Positions 53,029-64,000 of a stretch of DNA of 64,000 bases are shown here, one piece after another; positions within the stretch are counted from its first letter, which is position 1; every line of letters begins with the position of its first letter. Source of the stretch: Callosobruchus maculatus (lineage: Eukaryota > Arthropoda > Insecta > Coleoptera > Chrysomelidae). The translations under genes were made by a program, and so were the position numbers. Below the pieces are notes generated by a model. The model made no database searches. It was not told the origin of the DNA and saw nothing but the letters and a program-made list of their open reading frames with translations. The stretch spans positions 868,001 through 932,000 of the forward strand of contig CATOUR010000173.1 of NCBI GenBank assembly GCA_951848785.1, read 5' to 3'.

Positions 53029-53127
53029 GGACCAGTTGAAGATCATTCAATGGAATTGACGATCAGCTTTAGCAAACAAAAGTAATTTGGAACACCTCCT
53101 GAAGAACAAAAGCGCAGACACTGCGCA
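53029..53127 (+). pseudogene. Start of non-LTR ORF2 (endonuclease N-terminus)
   Basis: MDQLKIIQWN followed by a stop where Cys is expected and RSALANKSNLEHLLK matches the beginning of apurinic-type endonucleases (I.QWN.RS..K...L). The frame is cut at about 53127 by minus-strand Dong-like sequence. Catalytic Glu and following blocks are missing from the window. Confidence 0.75.
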
Positions 53128-55345
53128 CTGTTTTCGATTAGTTTGTTATTTGTGGCTAGGGCTTGGTGTATGATTTTGGCTGCAGAGTTATGTCTGGCCG
53201 TGTACTCGGTTCCAGCGAGGGTTTTGCATGCACTTGTTATATGATCTATTGTTTCCTTCTGTTGGTGGCATTTTCTGCAATTATCGTTGGTCACGGATGG
53301 ATCTTTAATTATGTACTTTTTGTAGTTCCTCGTCGCAATTACTTGGTCCTGAATAGCAAGCATAAAACCCTCCGTTTCTGGAAAGAGCTGGCCATCCTGC
53401 AGCCAAGTGTATGACTGTTTTTCATTTATGTGATCTTGTGTAATTCGGTATCTATGTTTGGCGTGAAGTGCTTTCTGCGACCATGTGTTTATTTTTTCTT
53501 GTTGTAATTCTATGGGATTGTGTGTGTCTGCTGCGTGGTTTAGACTGGAGAGGGTGAGTGGTGTATAGTTCTTGTCTGCTTTGACCATTGCTCTATGCAA
53601 ATTCGTTTGTTTGCTCTGAAAGAAATGTCTGAGTGTTTTTATTTGTTTTGTGCGGAGTGACTGTATATCTATAATTCCTCTGCCCCCTTGTTTTCTATCT
53701 ATGGTAAGCCTTTCTTTGCATGCGTTCGGATGTGACATTCTGTGCCTCGTGAGTTCTGTCCTTATGAGGATTTGGATGTTTTCTATGTCAGTGTGCGACC
53801 ACTTGATGATGCCGAAGGAGTATGTGATGACCGGTATCGCGAATGTGTTAATGGCTTTTGTAAGATTTCTGGAATTTAGTTTTGTTTTTAGTAGCTTAAT
53901 AAGGCGGTCTCTAAACTCTTGTATTAGTTGTTCTTTGACTTGTGAGTGGTCTATCTTAACACTTTGATTGAAACCCAGGTACTTGTATGTTTCGCCCTTG
54001 TCCATGTTGTCCAGTGTTTGGCCAGTTAAAGTTTCCCGTTCTTGATGGCTCTTCCACTGACCTTTGTTGATGTGGAGCACCTTGCACTTACTCATTCCGA
54101 ATTCCATCCTTACGTCTGACGTGCAAACTTCCGTTATCCTGAGCAATTCTCTCAGTTGTACTTCGGTTGCTGCATATAGTTTTATATCATCCATGTAGAG
54201 GAGATGATTGATTTTATGTTGATTAACTTTCTCGTGTCTAATGTTGAAACCACAGTTTGTGTTGTTGAGTGCATTGGAGAGCGGATTTAAACAGAGGCAG
54301 AACCACAGTGAACTGAGAGAGTCTCCCTGGAAGATACCGCGTCTTATGTGTAGTTCATCCGTTTGGATATGGCCGTGCTGAGTTTTGAGGTGTATGTTGG
54401 TGCGCCATGTTTCCATGATCCTTGTAAGAAACTGACGAAGTCCTGAGTTGATTTTATATATTTGTAAAGTTTTCTTTAGCCAGCTGTGTGGTACAGAGTC
54501 AAAGGCTTTTTTATAATCTATAAAACAAGTGTGAAGGTTCCTGTGTTCTTTTCTAGTCTGCTCCATGATCACACTGTCAATTATAAGCTGTTCCTTGCAG
54601 CCTTGACTTTGTTTTCTACATCCTTTTTGTTCTTCAGTGAGGACGTTGTTTTGTGTTAGGTGTTGTTCAATCCTTCTACATATTGTTGCAGTGATGATCT
54701 TGTACAGGGTGGGGAGACAAGTGATTGGACGGTAATTGGCAGGGTTCTTGGTATCTGTGTTTTTAGGTTTAATATACGTTATTCCTTGTGTGAGGAATTT
54801 AGGAAGCCTATTAGGTTGTGGTATGGCTCTATTGATTTGGTCTGTGAGCACTTCGTATGTTGAACTGAATTGCTTGTACCAAAAATTTTGTATACTATCC
54901 ACGCCTGGGCACTTCCAATTGTGAGTATGTTTTATTGTTTCCGCTATTTCCTCTGGTGTAAGAATAACGTCACCCTGTTCCATTATATGTTGGTGTTTCT
55001 CCTCTTCTTGTCTGATCCATGGAGCGTCTTGATTATGCGTTTTGGGCTCTGACCATAAACTACTCCAGAACTCAGTTAAGTCTTGTCTACTTGGTGGTTC
55101 TATGGTTGCTTCCTGGTTGTTTGCAGTTATTTTCTGGTAGAACTGCTTTTCACTTTTTTGGAAAAGATTATTAGCGTTCTTTCTCTCGTTAGATTCATTG
55201 TATCTGCGTAGTCGAGCTGCGTAAACTGCAAGTTTCTGTTTCAGTGTATCAGCTATTTCAGGTATCGATTTTTGAGGTGACTTGGATTTGAGTATATCTA
55301 TTGTTGTCTGGATGCGTTTTGAACGGTTGTTGTTGTTAGTGTATT
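53128..55345 (-). pseudogene. Dong/R4-like non-LTR copy 1 (long open RT, no C-terminus)
   Basis: An open frame runs without a stop from about 55330 to 53135 on the minus strand. RT blocks are complete: NPANYRPITCLPTLYK, box A CFIDYKKAFDSVPHSWL, box B GIFQGDSLS, box C LLYMDDIKLYA. After the thumb (GRGIIDIQSL) comes a C..C..H..C motif (CRKCHQQKETIDHITSAC) as in site-specific elements with restriction-like endonucleases. It breaks off after LIENS, so the PD..D nuclease seen in copy 2 is lost. A TAA repeat adjoins the upstream end. The plus-strand frames across this region are shadows. Confidence 0.87.
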
Positions 55346-55350
55346 GTGCG

Positions 55351-55371
55351 TATTATTATTATTATTATTAT
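55351..55371. repeat. TAA/TTA trinucleotide repeat between the Dong-like copies
   Basis: Seven TTA units on the plus strand separate the 3' end of copy 2 from the 5'-truncated start of copy 1. Dong elements are known to insert in TAA repeats, so this looks like a target-site remnant. Confidence 0.85.
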
Positions 55372-55379
55372 CTGACTTT

Positions 55380-57141
55380 CTAAGTTCCTCTCGCATAGTT
55401 GCGGTAGCAACAAGTGTTGACGGGCTGTGCCAAGTCAACACCCGGACTATTATTGATCGGAATTTAGGAAGGATCGTACAATATTACAGGTCTTTAGGAT
55501 TACAGACTTTTGGAATACTTTGTGTAACTTTTCGTCCAGGCCCAACTGTTGAAGGTGTTGTGTAAACGTGCTTGGTGTAAGGCCTGAGACAGACATAATG
55601 AGGGGGACAATTGTGACTTTGTTTTGTTTCCAAAGTCGTTTTATTTCCATGGCAAGGTCCGTGTATTTAGATATCTTCCCAGCGTAGGTGTTTTGGATAT
55701 TCACATCATTGGGAATGGCAATATCTATCAAATAGGTAATTTTGTCGGCCTTTGACTGGAAAACTATATCTGGTCTATTGGCTGGGATAGTCTTGTCTGT
55801 ATGTATTTCAACGTCCCAGTATAGTTTGTATTGATCGTTTTCGAGTACTGATGTCGGAGTGTAATTGTAATACGGATCTGTGTTTTCTATTAGCTTGTTT
55901 GTTGTGGCTAATGCTTGGTGTATGACTTTGGCCGCAGAGTTATGTCTGGCTGTGTATTCGGTACCGGCAAGAGTTTTGCACCCGCTTGTTATGTGATCTA
56001 TTGTTTCTTTTTGTTGTTGACATTTTCTGCAATTATCGTCTGTTATGGATGGATCTTTAATTATATATTTTTTGTAGTTTCGTGTTGCAATCACTTGGTC
56101 CTGGATAGCAAGCATGAAACCTTCCGTTTCTGGGAACAGCTGGCCATCCTGCAACCAGGCGTATGACTGTTTTTGGTTAATGTGGTCTTGGGTGACACGG
56201 TATCTATGTTTGCCGTGCAGTGCTTTCTGCGACCAGGTGTTTATTTTTTCTTGTTGTGATTGGATGTGATTGTATGTGTCTGCTACGTGATCTGGACTAG
56301 AGAGGTTAAGTGGTGTATAGTTTTTGTCTGCTTTTACTATTGCTTTATGTAAGTTAGTTTGTTTGGTATGGAAGAAATGTCTCAGTGTTTGTATCTGTGT
56401 TGTGCGAAGTGACTGTATATCTATAATTCCTCTGCCACCTAGTTTTCTGTCTATGGCGAGCCTCTCCTTGCAAGCGTTCGGGTGTGACATCCTGTGTTTT
56501 GTGAGTTCTGTTCGTATAAGTATATGGATGTTTTCTATGTCCGTGTGTGACCACTTGATGATGCCAAAGGAGTATGTGAGTACCGGTATCGCAAATGTAT
56601 TAATGGCTTTTGTGAGATTTTTAGAATTCAATTTTGTTTTTAATAGTTTAATGAGGCGGTCTTTAAACTCTTGTGTTAGTTGTGCCTTAACTTGTGTATG
56701 ATTTATCTTAACGTTCTGATTGAAGCCCAGGTACTTGTACGTTTCGTCTTTATCCATGTTGTCCAGTGGTTGGCCAGTTACTACTTCCTTTTCGGGTTGG
56801 TTTTTCCATTGGCCTTTATTGATGTGGAGCACCTTGCATTTACTCATTCCGAATTCCATCCTGATGTCTGATGTATAAACTTCTGTTATTTTGAGTAATT
56901 CTCTCAGTTGTACTTCTGTGGCGGCATATAGTTTTATATCATCCATGTACAGGAGATGATTGATTTTGTGTTGATCTGCTTTATGGTGTCTGATGTTGAA
57001 ACCATGGTTTGTGCTGTTAAGTGTGTTGGAGAGCGGATTTAGGCAGAGGCAGAACCATAGTGAACTAAGAGAGTCACCCTGGAAGATGCCGCGTCGTATA
57101 TGTAGCTCATCCGTTTGAATGTGGCCATCGTGAGTTTGAAG

Positions 57142-57142
<1 letters not shown>
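55380..57142 (-). pseudogene. Dong/R4-like non-LTR copy 2 (5'-truncated, with endonuclease)
   Basis: It begins inside the RT (HIQTDELHIRRGIFQGDSL), keeps box C YMDD, the thumb, the CCHC (CRKCQQQKETIDHITSGC) and a restriction-like nuclease: YWDVEIHTDK, then RPDIVFQ and YLIDIAIPND, the P-D...D core. The frame is open for over 560 residues to a stop at 55450. The 5' edge lies directly on a TAA repeat at 57143. It is closely similar to copy 1 over the shared part, indicating recent activity of the family. Confidence 0.87.

Positions 57143-57181
<39 letters not shown>
57143..57181. repeat. TTA trinucleotide repeat (13 units)
   Basis: It separates Dong-like copy 2 from the tail of a CR1/Jockey-like element. 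On the minus strand it reads as the (AAT)n tail of that element, so a retrotransposon tail seems to have provided the Dong-like target. Confidence 0.9.
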
Positions 57182-57182
<1 letters not shown>

Positions 57183-57440
57183 AACACTCTCATGAGTAGA
57201 GCGCAGAGCACTATAAACTCAAAATGCAAATAACGATTAGATACAATACAAACATAACTAAGCTAAGACACATCACGTACGCATATTATTGTTCCAGTTA
57301 TCGAGTCTGTTCTTGAACAGGTTCACGGACTCACTATTCACTACGCTGGAGGGGAGCTTATTCCACACATCAAACACTCTATTCGGCAGGACATGCTGTC
57401 TAACGGTGGTCTTGAACGATTCCTTTTTTAATTTCAAAGA
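57183..57440 (-). pseudogene. 3' end of a CR1/Jockey-like non-LTR element with (AAT)n tail
   Basis: Codons 57430-57285 read ESFKTTVRQHVLPNRVFDVW, NKLPSSVVNS and FKNRLDNW before a stop. This is the usual end of ORF2 in CR1-type elements (R...F..R....WN.LP..VV...S...FK..LD.). A 100-bp 3' UTR then runs into the trinucleotide repeat. It is 5'-truncated; nothing recognisable lies upstream to 57980. Confidence 0.78.
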
Positions 57441-57989
57441 ATGACCTCATTGCCAACTAACCTGAAAATTCTTCCAATGCAACCCATGTTACAAACACTG
57501 CTCTGCACTGTCCCATCTCGAAAGACTGTTAAACTGTACTCGAATGTAGCACAGCAAAGTCCGTAAAGCTTCACTATAGTTACCAACAAATAGCGAATTC
57601 GATTTTACTGACCAAACATAAAAGACGCACAAACAAAACAAACGTTTGACAGTCGGAGGTTGCCGTAAACAAATCGCAGGAAAATTACACAGGCGTTGCC
57701 AACTCCTAAAAATTTATGTAAGACAGAATTTGCGTTAATGATGAAGAAACATACAGTAACGCAGTAGAGGTCAACGTATCTACTGATTTTGCTGTAACCA
57801 TTTCTGAACCATCAGAATACCGTCTTTTTTAACGTAGAGTGGAATATTTCTAGATTTAAGAATTAAGACGATAGTAATCAATTATGATTGCCGTATCTGG
57901 TGGTCGATATGACAACGTAAGAAAAGATGTTGGCCTATTAGAATTAGTTGTTTACTACCTCTATGTTCAGTTGTTACTCTGAGGAAAAA

Positions 57990-60900
57990 TCTAACTTATT
58001 TGAACGACGGATCCGCTACCTATGTCGGCCATGGTAGAAAGTCTGCTATCGATCTCACCATATCTACTCCTCAAATCAGACACCTTCTAAAATGGGACAC
58101 TTTGCCAGACCCCGCCGGCTCAGATCACATCCCAATCATAATCGATTGCAAACTCTGCCCAGAGAGGATAGAAACAAAAGAATATAGAGAGTGGAACGTA
58201 AATAAAGCTAATTGGAATATATATAAACTATATCTATCCTCACATGAAATAAATATAGATAATTATGATACATTTATAAACTTTGTGAACCAATCTGCTG
58301 ACGCATTTATTCCTAAATACTCACAAGAAAGGACTCGCTCAAGAAATGGAAAACCTTGGTGGACACCCGCCTGTGAGGAAGCCGTTCGAAAATGTAGAGA
58401 AAGTTTTAACTTATATAAGAACAATCCTAATTTACAAAATCTCATGAATTTTAGAAACCTTGATGCGATAGCAAAAAAAGTAACAAAGTCTGCAAAACGA
58501 AGTAGTTGGCATAAGTATTGTTCGTCTCTAAGCAGCAATGTACCTCTAAAAACGGTATGGCGACAAGTTAACCTATACAAAAATAGAAGGCAAAATAATA
58601 AACACTATGTAGAAGCCTCTGCAAACTGGATCTACGATTTCAATTTGAAATTAGCTCCATGCTCAGTTCCCAAACAAGAACTAACAACAAACATAGTTGT
58701 TGATCACGAACTAATGTTACCATTTGGCATGTGGGAGTTGGAAAAATCGCTCAAACAAAATATTAACACTACACCTGGAAAAGATAATATACACTATTCT
58801 ATGCTGTACAATCTACCAAAAAGAATCAAATAGGATTTATTGAGATTATACAACGAAATTCTCCAGAAGAAAACAAATATACCAGACGACTGGCACAACT
58901 ACATCATTATACCTATTTTAAAACCAGGTAAATCAAAAGACCATCACGACTCATACCGCCCCATAGCACTAGCATCTTGCGTCTTGAAGACATACGAAAG
59001 AATGATTAAGAACCTGCCTGGAACATTATCTAGAGAAGAACCTACTCCTACCGGAATCAAAATTTGGCTTTCGAAAAAATCGTTCCACTCAAGACCTATT
59101 GGGCAACTTAATAACAGACACCCAGTTAGGCTTTTCAATGAACGAACATACTGCTGTAGCATTTCTAGATGTCATAGGTGCTTATGACAATGTGGATCTA
59201 TACATACTTGCTGAAAAGATGAACGACTGCAAATTCCTGATCAACTCACTTATCACCTGGTAACACTTTACAGCAACAGAAAGATCTATATAAGAACCTG
59301 TGATACATTGATAGCACCTCGAATAACAGCGAAAGGACTACCACAAGGAAGTATCCTCAGCCCGTTACTGTACATAATATATTCTCACGAGTTGGAGCAA
59401 CTATTATATGGGACGGAGGTACATATTTACCAATTTGCAGATGCATTAACAACACAAGCACTAGCTACCGCCATGACGACAGCAATAACATGGTTTGAAG
59501 AAAACGGATCTTCTATCTCCTATGAGAAATCTACAATTTGTACGTTCAGCCGTTCAAGACTCAATCCACCAAATACAATAAACCTTGCAGGCAAAAACTT
59601 GAAACAACAAAATACAGTCAAATATTTAGGATTATATCTAGATAGGAAACTGAACTGGAAAGACCACATTAATTACCTTATCCGAAGAGCAGAAAATGCA
59701 ATCAATACTTTGAAAACCTTTAGTAATGGGGTGCAGGCCCAAATATCTGTCTAACATTCTACAGATCTCTAATTAGATCAATATTAGACTATGGATCGAT
59801 TCAATACGGCAACGCATATCAAAGCAAAATCTGCAAAAAATAGAAAAAATAAAAAACAAATGTTTAAGACTTTGTGTTAGATACTTACCAAGTACTCCAA
59901 TCAATGTAATGGAGGTAATGCAATGAACCTCCTTTGTATCTAAGAAGACAAAAACTGAGTACAAGAGCAGTACTGAAGCAGATTAGCGAAGACAAGGTTG
60001 CATCTATTCATAAACTTTTCATTTTGGGTCTGACTAGCAAATACTGGCAGCATAAAAAACTCCCTTTACTTATAAGAAGCTATGAGTACTTATTACCAAT
60101 CAGAGATCAAATATATTCCAACGTATTACACCCCTACTTTACCACAGAATACAAGAACTACAACTTCAAACTAGGAGTAGAATATACGAACTTTCATCAA
60201 GCTGACCCTACAACATATATCAAATTTAAACAGCAGATAGAAGAAGAATGGGATCAATGTGAACACATATACACAGACGGTTCAAAAACGACAAACGGTG
60301 TAGGATGCGCTTTCTACTATGAAAATAAAAAACATCAAGAATTATACAAACTTCCTCCAGATTGTTCAATATATACAGCTGAGTTGACAGCCATTCAGAA
60401 AGCACTAGGATATTCTCTCTAATACTGAGCTTAGAGATGTTATAATCTTCAGCGACAGCAAGAGTGCAGCTATGAGATTAGAGCATTTAAGTATTTTACC
60501 GACTTTCAACCATATCATCTCAAACATAATGAAATTGATTTACAGACACGACAATTTGGATAAAAATGTAAAAATTGTATGGACTAAAGGACATACAGGT
60601 ATACCTCGAAACGATAAAGTCGACGTACTAGCAAAGATGGCGACTACAGATGGAATATTGATGAGGAATTTCAAAATTCCCTACACTGACTTGAACAGTA
60701 AATTAAACAAGAACCTGAAAGAAAAGTGGAGTGAACACTACCATAGAAATCTATCCGGAACGATATACAAACAGATACAGCAGAACATAAGAACAGAACC
60801 CTGGTTTAAGAGAGAAACGAATAGACCACTTGTGAGAACACTTTGCAGAATGAGGTGTGGTCATTGCTTAAGCCCTCAACACAAAACTAGAATAGGGCTA

Positions 60901-61080
60901 GACGATGACCCTCACTGCAGATGTGGAGAGATTGGTACTGCTCAACACTGTATATTAGAATGCCAATTGATCTGTAATGAGGTAACAGACCTGTATCACA
61001 GATTGTCAAACTATATTCCGTTACCTGCTAATATGATCTCTATACTATCTAGTGAAAACAACTGTGCATACAAACTTTGA
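57990..61080 (+). pseudogene. Non-LTR ORF2 remainder: endonuclease, RT, RNase H
   Basis: 57990-58833 holds the endonuclease end (SAIDLTISTPQI, AGSDHIPI) and linker to a TAG. RT follows in shifted frames: DSYRPIALASCVLKTYERM, FLDVIGAYDNVD (box A), GLPQGSILSPLLY (box B) and YQFADALTTQ, where box C is FADA instead of FADD, a lost catalytic Asp. RNase H (about 60260-60640) keeps IYTDGS, AELTAIQKAL, FSDSKSA and NDKVDVLAK, i.e. all four acidic positions, though split by a stop near 60422. The tail has a CRCGEIGTAQHCILEC knuckle and stops at 61080. Confidence 0.85.
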
Positions 61081-61254
61081 TATAACTTTTGCACACAAAA
61101 ACTAAAAATAACACTGTAACTTTCAACTTTAACTAATATTAATTAATTATTCGTATTATTAAGAAAACATAGATGTCCATCTAAAATAGATATGGCCAGT
61201 TGATCTCAGATCAGAGCCAATAACATAAATAAAAAAAAAGAAAAAACGACTTTG

Positions 61255-62510
61255 CAAACCAAAATCAAAACGATAATGGGAACCCGGGGGAACATAATCT
61301 CGAGGGACCCATTGAACCGTATCGGTTATCCGAAATTTTTTTGATAGTACCGAAATTTGATGGCGATCAAATATTTTTAGGAACATTTTCACACGCATGT
61401 GACTGCGCGTATAACATGGCCGTGGGAGAACAACGCGATTTATTAGTGACATAAAAAATAAATTAAGAGGTAAAGCCGCGCAGCTAGTTAGCTCTAGAAA
61501 TCCATTTTCCTACATCGAAATAAAACAGTTGCTAAATTTACATTTTGGTGACTCTCGAGACATAACGTCTCTTATACAAGACTTGCAACAAATAAAACAG
61601 CAGCAAAATGAGTCTCCACTTACCTTCTTCAACCGACTTCAGGTTATAAATTCCAAAATGCACGCCTGCATCTAAAAAAGTGCAAATTTGACCCCACTTC
61701 AAGGAACTGCCCAATGTCAATCGATACCATGGCATTAAACACATTATTGACTGGATTAGATTCTCGTCTAGCATACATCATTCGTGCTAGCAATCCCAGA
61801 GACTTGCTTGAAGCCCAAGTGCGTATCAGACAGCTCCAGCTCTCCTGTTTCGAGACAAAAAAACCAATAGGCCCCCAATGCCTTCACCAAGACCTCCGAA
61901 TCATCCTGTGAGAAGACCCCTTCCCAACCAATCAAATGCTTTAAATGTGGCCGTCTTGGTCATTTTTCTAACGATTGCCGTGTCCTAGTCCAGCCAAGAG
62001 GGAATGATTACCAAAATCAAAATCTTCAAAGACCAACCTCGTCGCAAGTAGCGAACAATCATCAATTCCAGCAAAATCCCAGACCAAATTTTTCTCCACA
62101 AAACAACTCAAATCAATATCCTCGCCCATCCGTCATCCAGAGGAACCCAAATTTCCATAATCACCAACAATCATATAGAACCCATATGATGAATTTTGAC
62201 GACTCTCACTATTATCTCCCTTCCCATCATTACGATGATTATTATATAGGTACCGATAATACTTACGATTAGTACTATTCCGATCAAAAACCAATTCGAT
62301 GATTACCAATCGTACAATCCAATGGAAGAATACCAATCTCCGGATAACTTCTTTCCCTGTCCAGAAAATTCTCCTCAAGACAATTTTGAATATCAGACTC
62401 CCTCTACTTCACAAACCGCAAATTTTTCTCCGGTTTCAAATCAAAACCATCCACCTATTCAAACCAAGACCAAAGAAACAATAGCCCAGATTGCGACACA
62501 ATGAGGAAGT
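61255..62510 (+). pseudogene. Gypsy-like gag with zinc knuckle, frameshifted
   Basis: It resumes the LTR element after the non-LTR insertion. Blocks are KFDGDQIFLGTFSHACDCAY, LRGKAAQLVSSRNPF, EIKQLLNLHFGDSRDITSLI, LTFFNRLQVINSKMH and, in another frame, LNTLLTGLDSRLAYIIRASN. A CCHC knuckle (CFKCGRLGHFSNDC, 61937-61977) and an Asn/Gln/Tyr-rich C-terminus follow. Stops after HACI and near 61911 break the frame. This gag family is common in insect gypsy elements. Pol is not recognised before the window ends. Confidence 0.82.
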
Positions 62511-62859
62511 TTCCATTTTTTCAAATTTAGTTAATCAGATAGTCCTAACGAGTTAGAGAGCAACGGCGAAAAAAATAATCCCCATTGATAGAGAAGTTAT
62601 AGTTCTTCAAAGTTTGAATAGCCGTATCCTCCGTGCGAAGCCGTTGTTACACATGTTGTTATTCCTTGTTTTCAGTAGGGTAGGCGACGCCGACGGTGAC
62701 AAAATGATACACTGCAGTTTATGGGTACTCGTATTATCACACATGTATGTCTAGCAGACCGAGAAACTCTAAATATTGCATTGTACTCAGGTGTACTAAT
62801 ACTACTATAAAAACACCAAACAAATATTTCAATGAGTAGCCTATTACGAATACAAAAAA

Positions 62860-63495
62860 ATTGAGTTATGACCCCCCACCCCCCAACTACCCCAATTTCA
62901 CCCCTACCCAAAAAAAAGTAGAAAATGATCACGAAACCCCTAAAACGTCTAAAGACGAAGTTTGAGCTGTTTCTATGTTTTTAGTTTTTTTATTATTGCT
63001 GCGCCGCCGCTGACACGATTTCTAAAAATCATGAAGATTTTCCATCCTCGCAGCGGTAGTAATACTGTAGTTGACGGCCTAGCATGAATACAGTAATTTT
63101 TCGGTTTTACAACCCCCCACTCCCCTAACCACCCCAAAAAAAAAGTAGAAAATGATGAGGAACCTCTAAAACGCCTAAAAACAAAGTTTGAGGAGTATTT
63201 AAAATTTTTGGTTTTTTGCTAATTACTCCACCGCCCGTGCACTGATTTTCAAACTTATAAGAACATTACCTACTACTACCCCACAGCATATCGCTGTCAA
63301 ATTTCATAGCAATCCATGCAGCGGTTACTGAGATTACGTGGCTAGAAAAACGCGTACAGACAGACAGACCGACGGAAATGAGTTGTGTGGATTTTCGTTA
63401 TGTAGACATCATAAAACACCCAAAAAGCGTATTATCCCAAAATTGAAAATTTTCTCGATCACAATACTCCCCTCACCTATCGGTGTCGTAAGTAA
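62860..63495. repeat. Second copy of the 26.1-27.4 kb dispersed repeat
   Basis: Two units share the ACCCCCCACCCCCCAACTACC start, CGAAGTTTGAG, GCGCCGCCGCTGACACGATTT, the TACAGACAGACAGACCGACGG tract and the ending TCCCCTCACCTATCGGTG. Orientation is the same as at 26.1-27.4 kb. It interrupts the gypsy-like element downstream of gag. Confidence 0.75.
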
Positions 63496-63499
63496 AAGT

Positions 63500-64000
63500 C
63501 CATAATCATGTCGAGATCCACTTTAGGAAGATTACTAGAATCACCACGAACGTAACCTTCCTCAATACCTCAAAAATATACTGGTGTCTGCCCGTTACAG
63601 CAAACACCTTCGCCGTTCCACTTAAGTCTAAATGTCGCATACTGTACAGCGCAGCGTATGCATAGCGGAGTCCCGACTGTGGCTGCCGCGAACAATTCAT
63701 AACATGTGATGTCATAAGGCATATTTCACCACCGCGGTCGCTTTACGCAAATATAAACTTGAATAACTCTGCCGTTTTTTTGGAATATTCAGATGATTTT
63801 TTCGACATTCTTCAAGTGAAGAAATAGACTATCAGATAATAATAAATTTTCCAAATTTTATTTTTTAGGAAACTTCTCCATTCCAATCGCTCAACCTCAA
63901 CAACTCAACAACGTGTCAAGAGCAAATATCTCTTTAAACCTAAATACCTCTAATACAAAAAATCTTTACTATATTAGAGACGCTTCTAATCAGTACAAAT
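63500..64000. other. Window end, no gene assigned
   Basis: A minus-strand 69-codon frame at 63506-63715 shows no motif. From 63870 the plus strand has a Ser/Asn/Leu-rich reading that could be continuing gag-pol of the gypsy-like element, but it is cut off by the window end. Confidence 0.3.

Larger units (their letters stand above)
51010..61230 (+). mobile_element. I-like non-LTR retrotransposon, interrupted
   Basis: It comprises a 5' UTR, ORF1 (51347-52817), the ORF2 start (53029-53127), a 4.8-kb foreign block, the ORF2 remainder (57990-61080) and a short 3' UTR ending in an A-rich tract near 61230. A three-knuckle ORF1 plus apurinic endonuclease, RT and RNase H in ORF2 is the I/R1-group plan. 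It splits the leader and gag of a gypsy-like element. Both edges were placed by loss of neighbouring homology, not by a target duplication. Confidence 0.8.

Noticed and set aside
53163..56871. Several plus-strand open frames of 60-125 codons
   Set aside because: They run antisense to the two Dong-like open frames and show no independent motifs; the two sets mirror each other because the minus-strand copies are paralogous.
55351..57181. TAA repeats as CRISPR-like or satellite arrays
   Set aside because: Plain trinucleotide runs without spacers; best explained as insertion targets and a retrotransposon tail.

Overview
This window looks like AT-rich euchromatic DNA from an insect. It carries a spliced, conserved NK-like homeobox gene. 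Everything else is nearly all transposon-derived: MITEs and long foldbacks, Harbinger, P, hAT-like and Tc1/mariner DNA elements, Penelope-like elements, LTR retrotransposons, and several non-LTR clades including Dong/R4-like copies sitting in TAA repeats. There are no bacterial operons, CRISPR arrays or rRNA. The exact insect order cannot be fixed from the sequence alone.

The backbone is one minus-strand gene. Exon 1 (35244-35325) encodes an N-terminal EH1-type repressor motif, exon 2 (15995-16307) most of a homeodomain, and exon 3 (9939-10179) the end of the homeodomain and the C-terminus. The two splice junctions are phase-compatible (phase 1, then phase 2) and the three exons sum to 636 bp, giving 211 residues plus a stop. 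Its introns (18.9 kb and 5.8 kb) are filled with mobile DNA. A short plus-strand coding exon (25049-25185), with a CCAAT box and a CRE-like palindrome upstream, lies antisense inside intron 1.

Layout: 1.5-9.4 kb, 3' of the homeobox gene, holds a broken non-LTR copy, two inverted Harbinger-type MITEs (one with a nested MITE), a foldback and Harbinger debris. 10.2-15.4 kb (intron 2) holds a 3.4-kb foldback carrying a chimeric gene remnant, a Harbinger element with TTA target duplications, and a MITE. 16.8-34.2 kb (intron 1) holds a 1.27-kb foldback, a TAA-flanked MITE, Penelope and Tc1 fragments, a hAT-like region, a tandem repeat with an ACAG microsatellite, and a gypsy-type LTR element whose pol has been replaced by a coiled-coil coding segment.

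36.4-49.8 kb, upstream of the homeobox gene, holds a chain of palindromic elements with CAGGGTG-type ends, an internally deleted P-type element with an 8-bp target duplication, a second LTR element inserted into a palindrome arm, and Penelope remains. 50-64 kb is a nest: a gypsy-like LTR element is split by an I-like non-LTR element, which is itself split by a block holding two Dong/R4-like copies bounded by TAA repeats and the tail of a CR1/Jockey-like element. Nearly all transposon genes are frameshifted or truncated; the Dong-like copies keep long open frames and look youngest.
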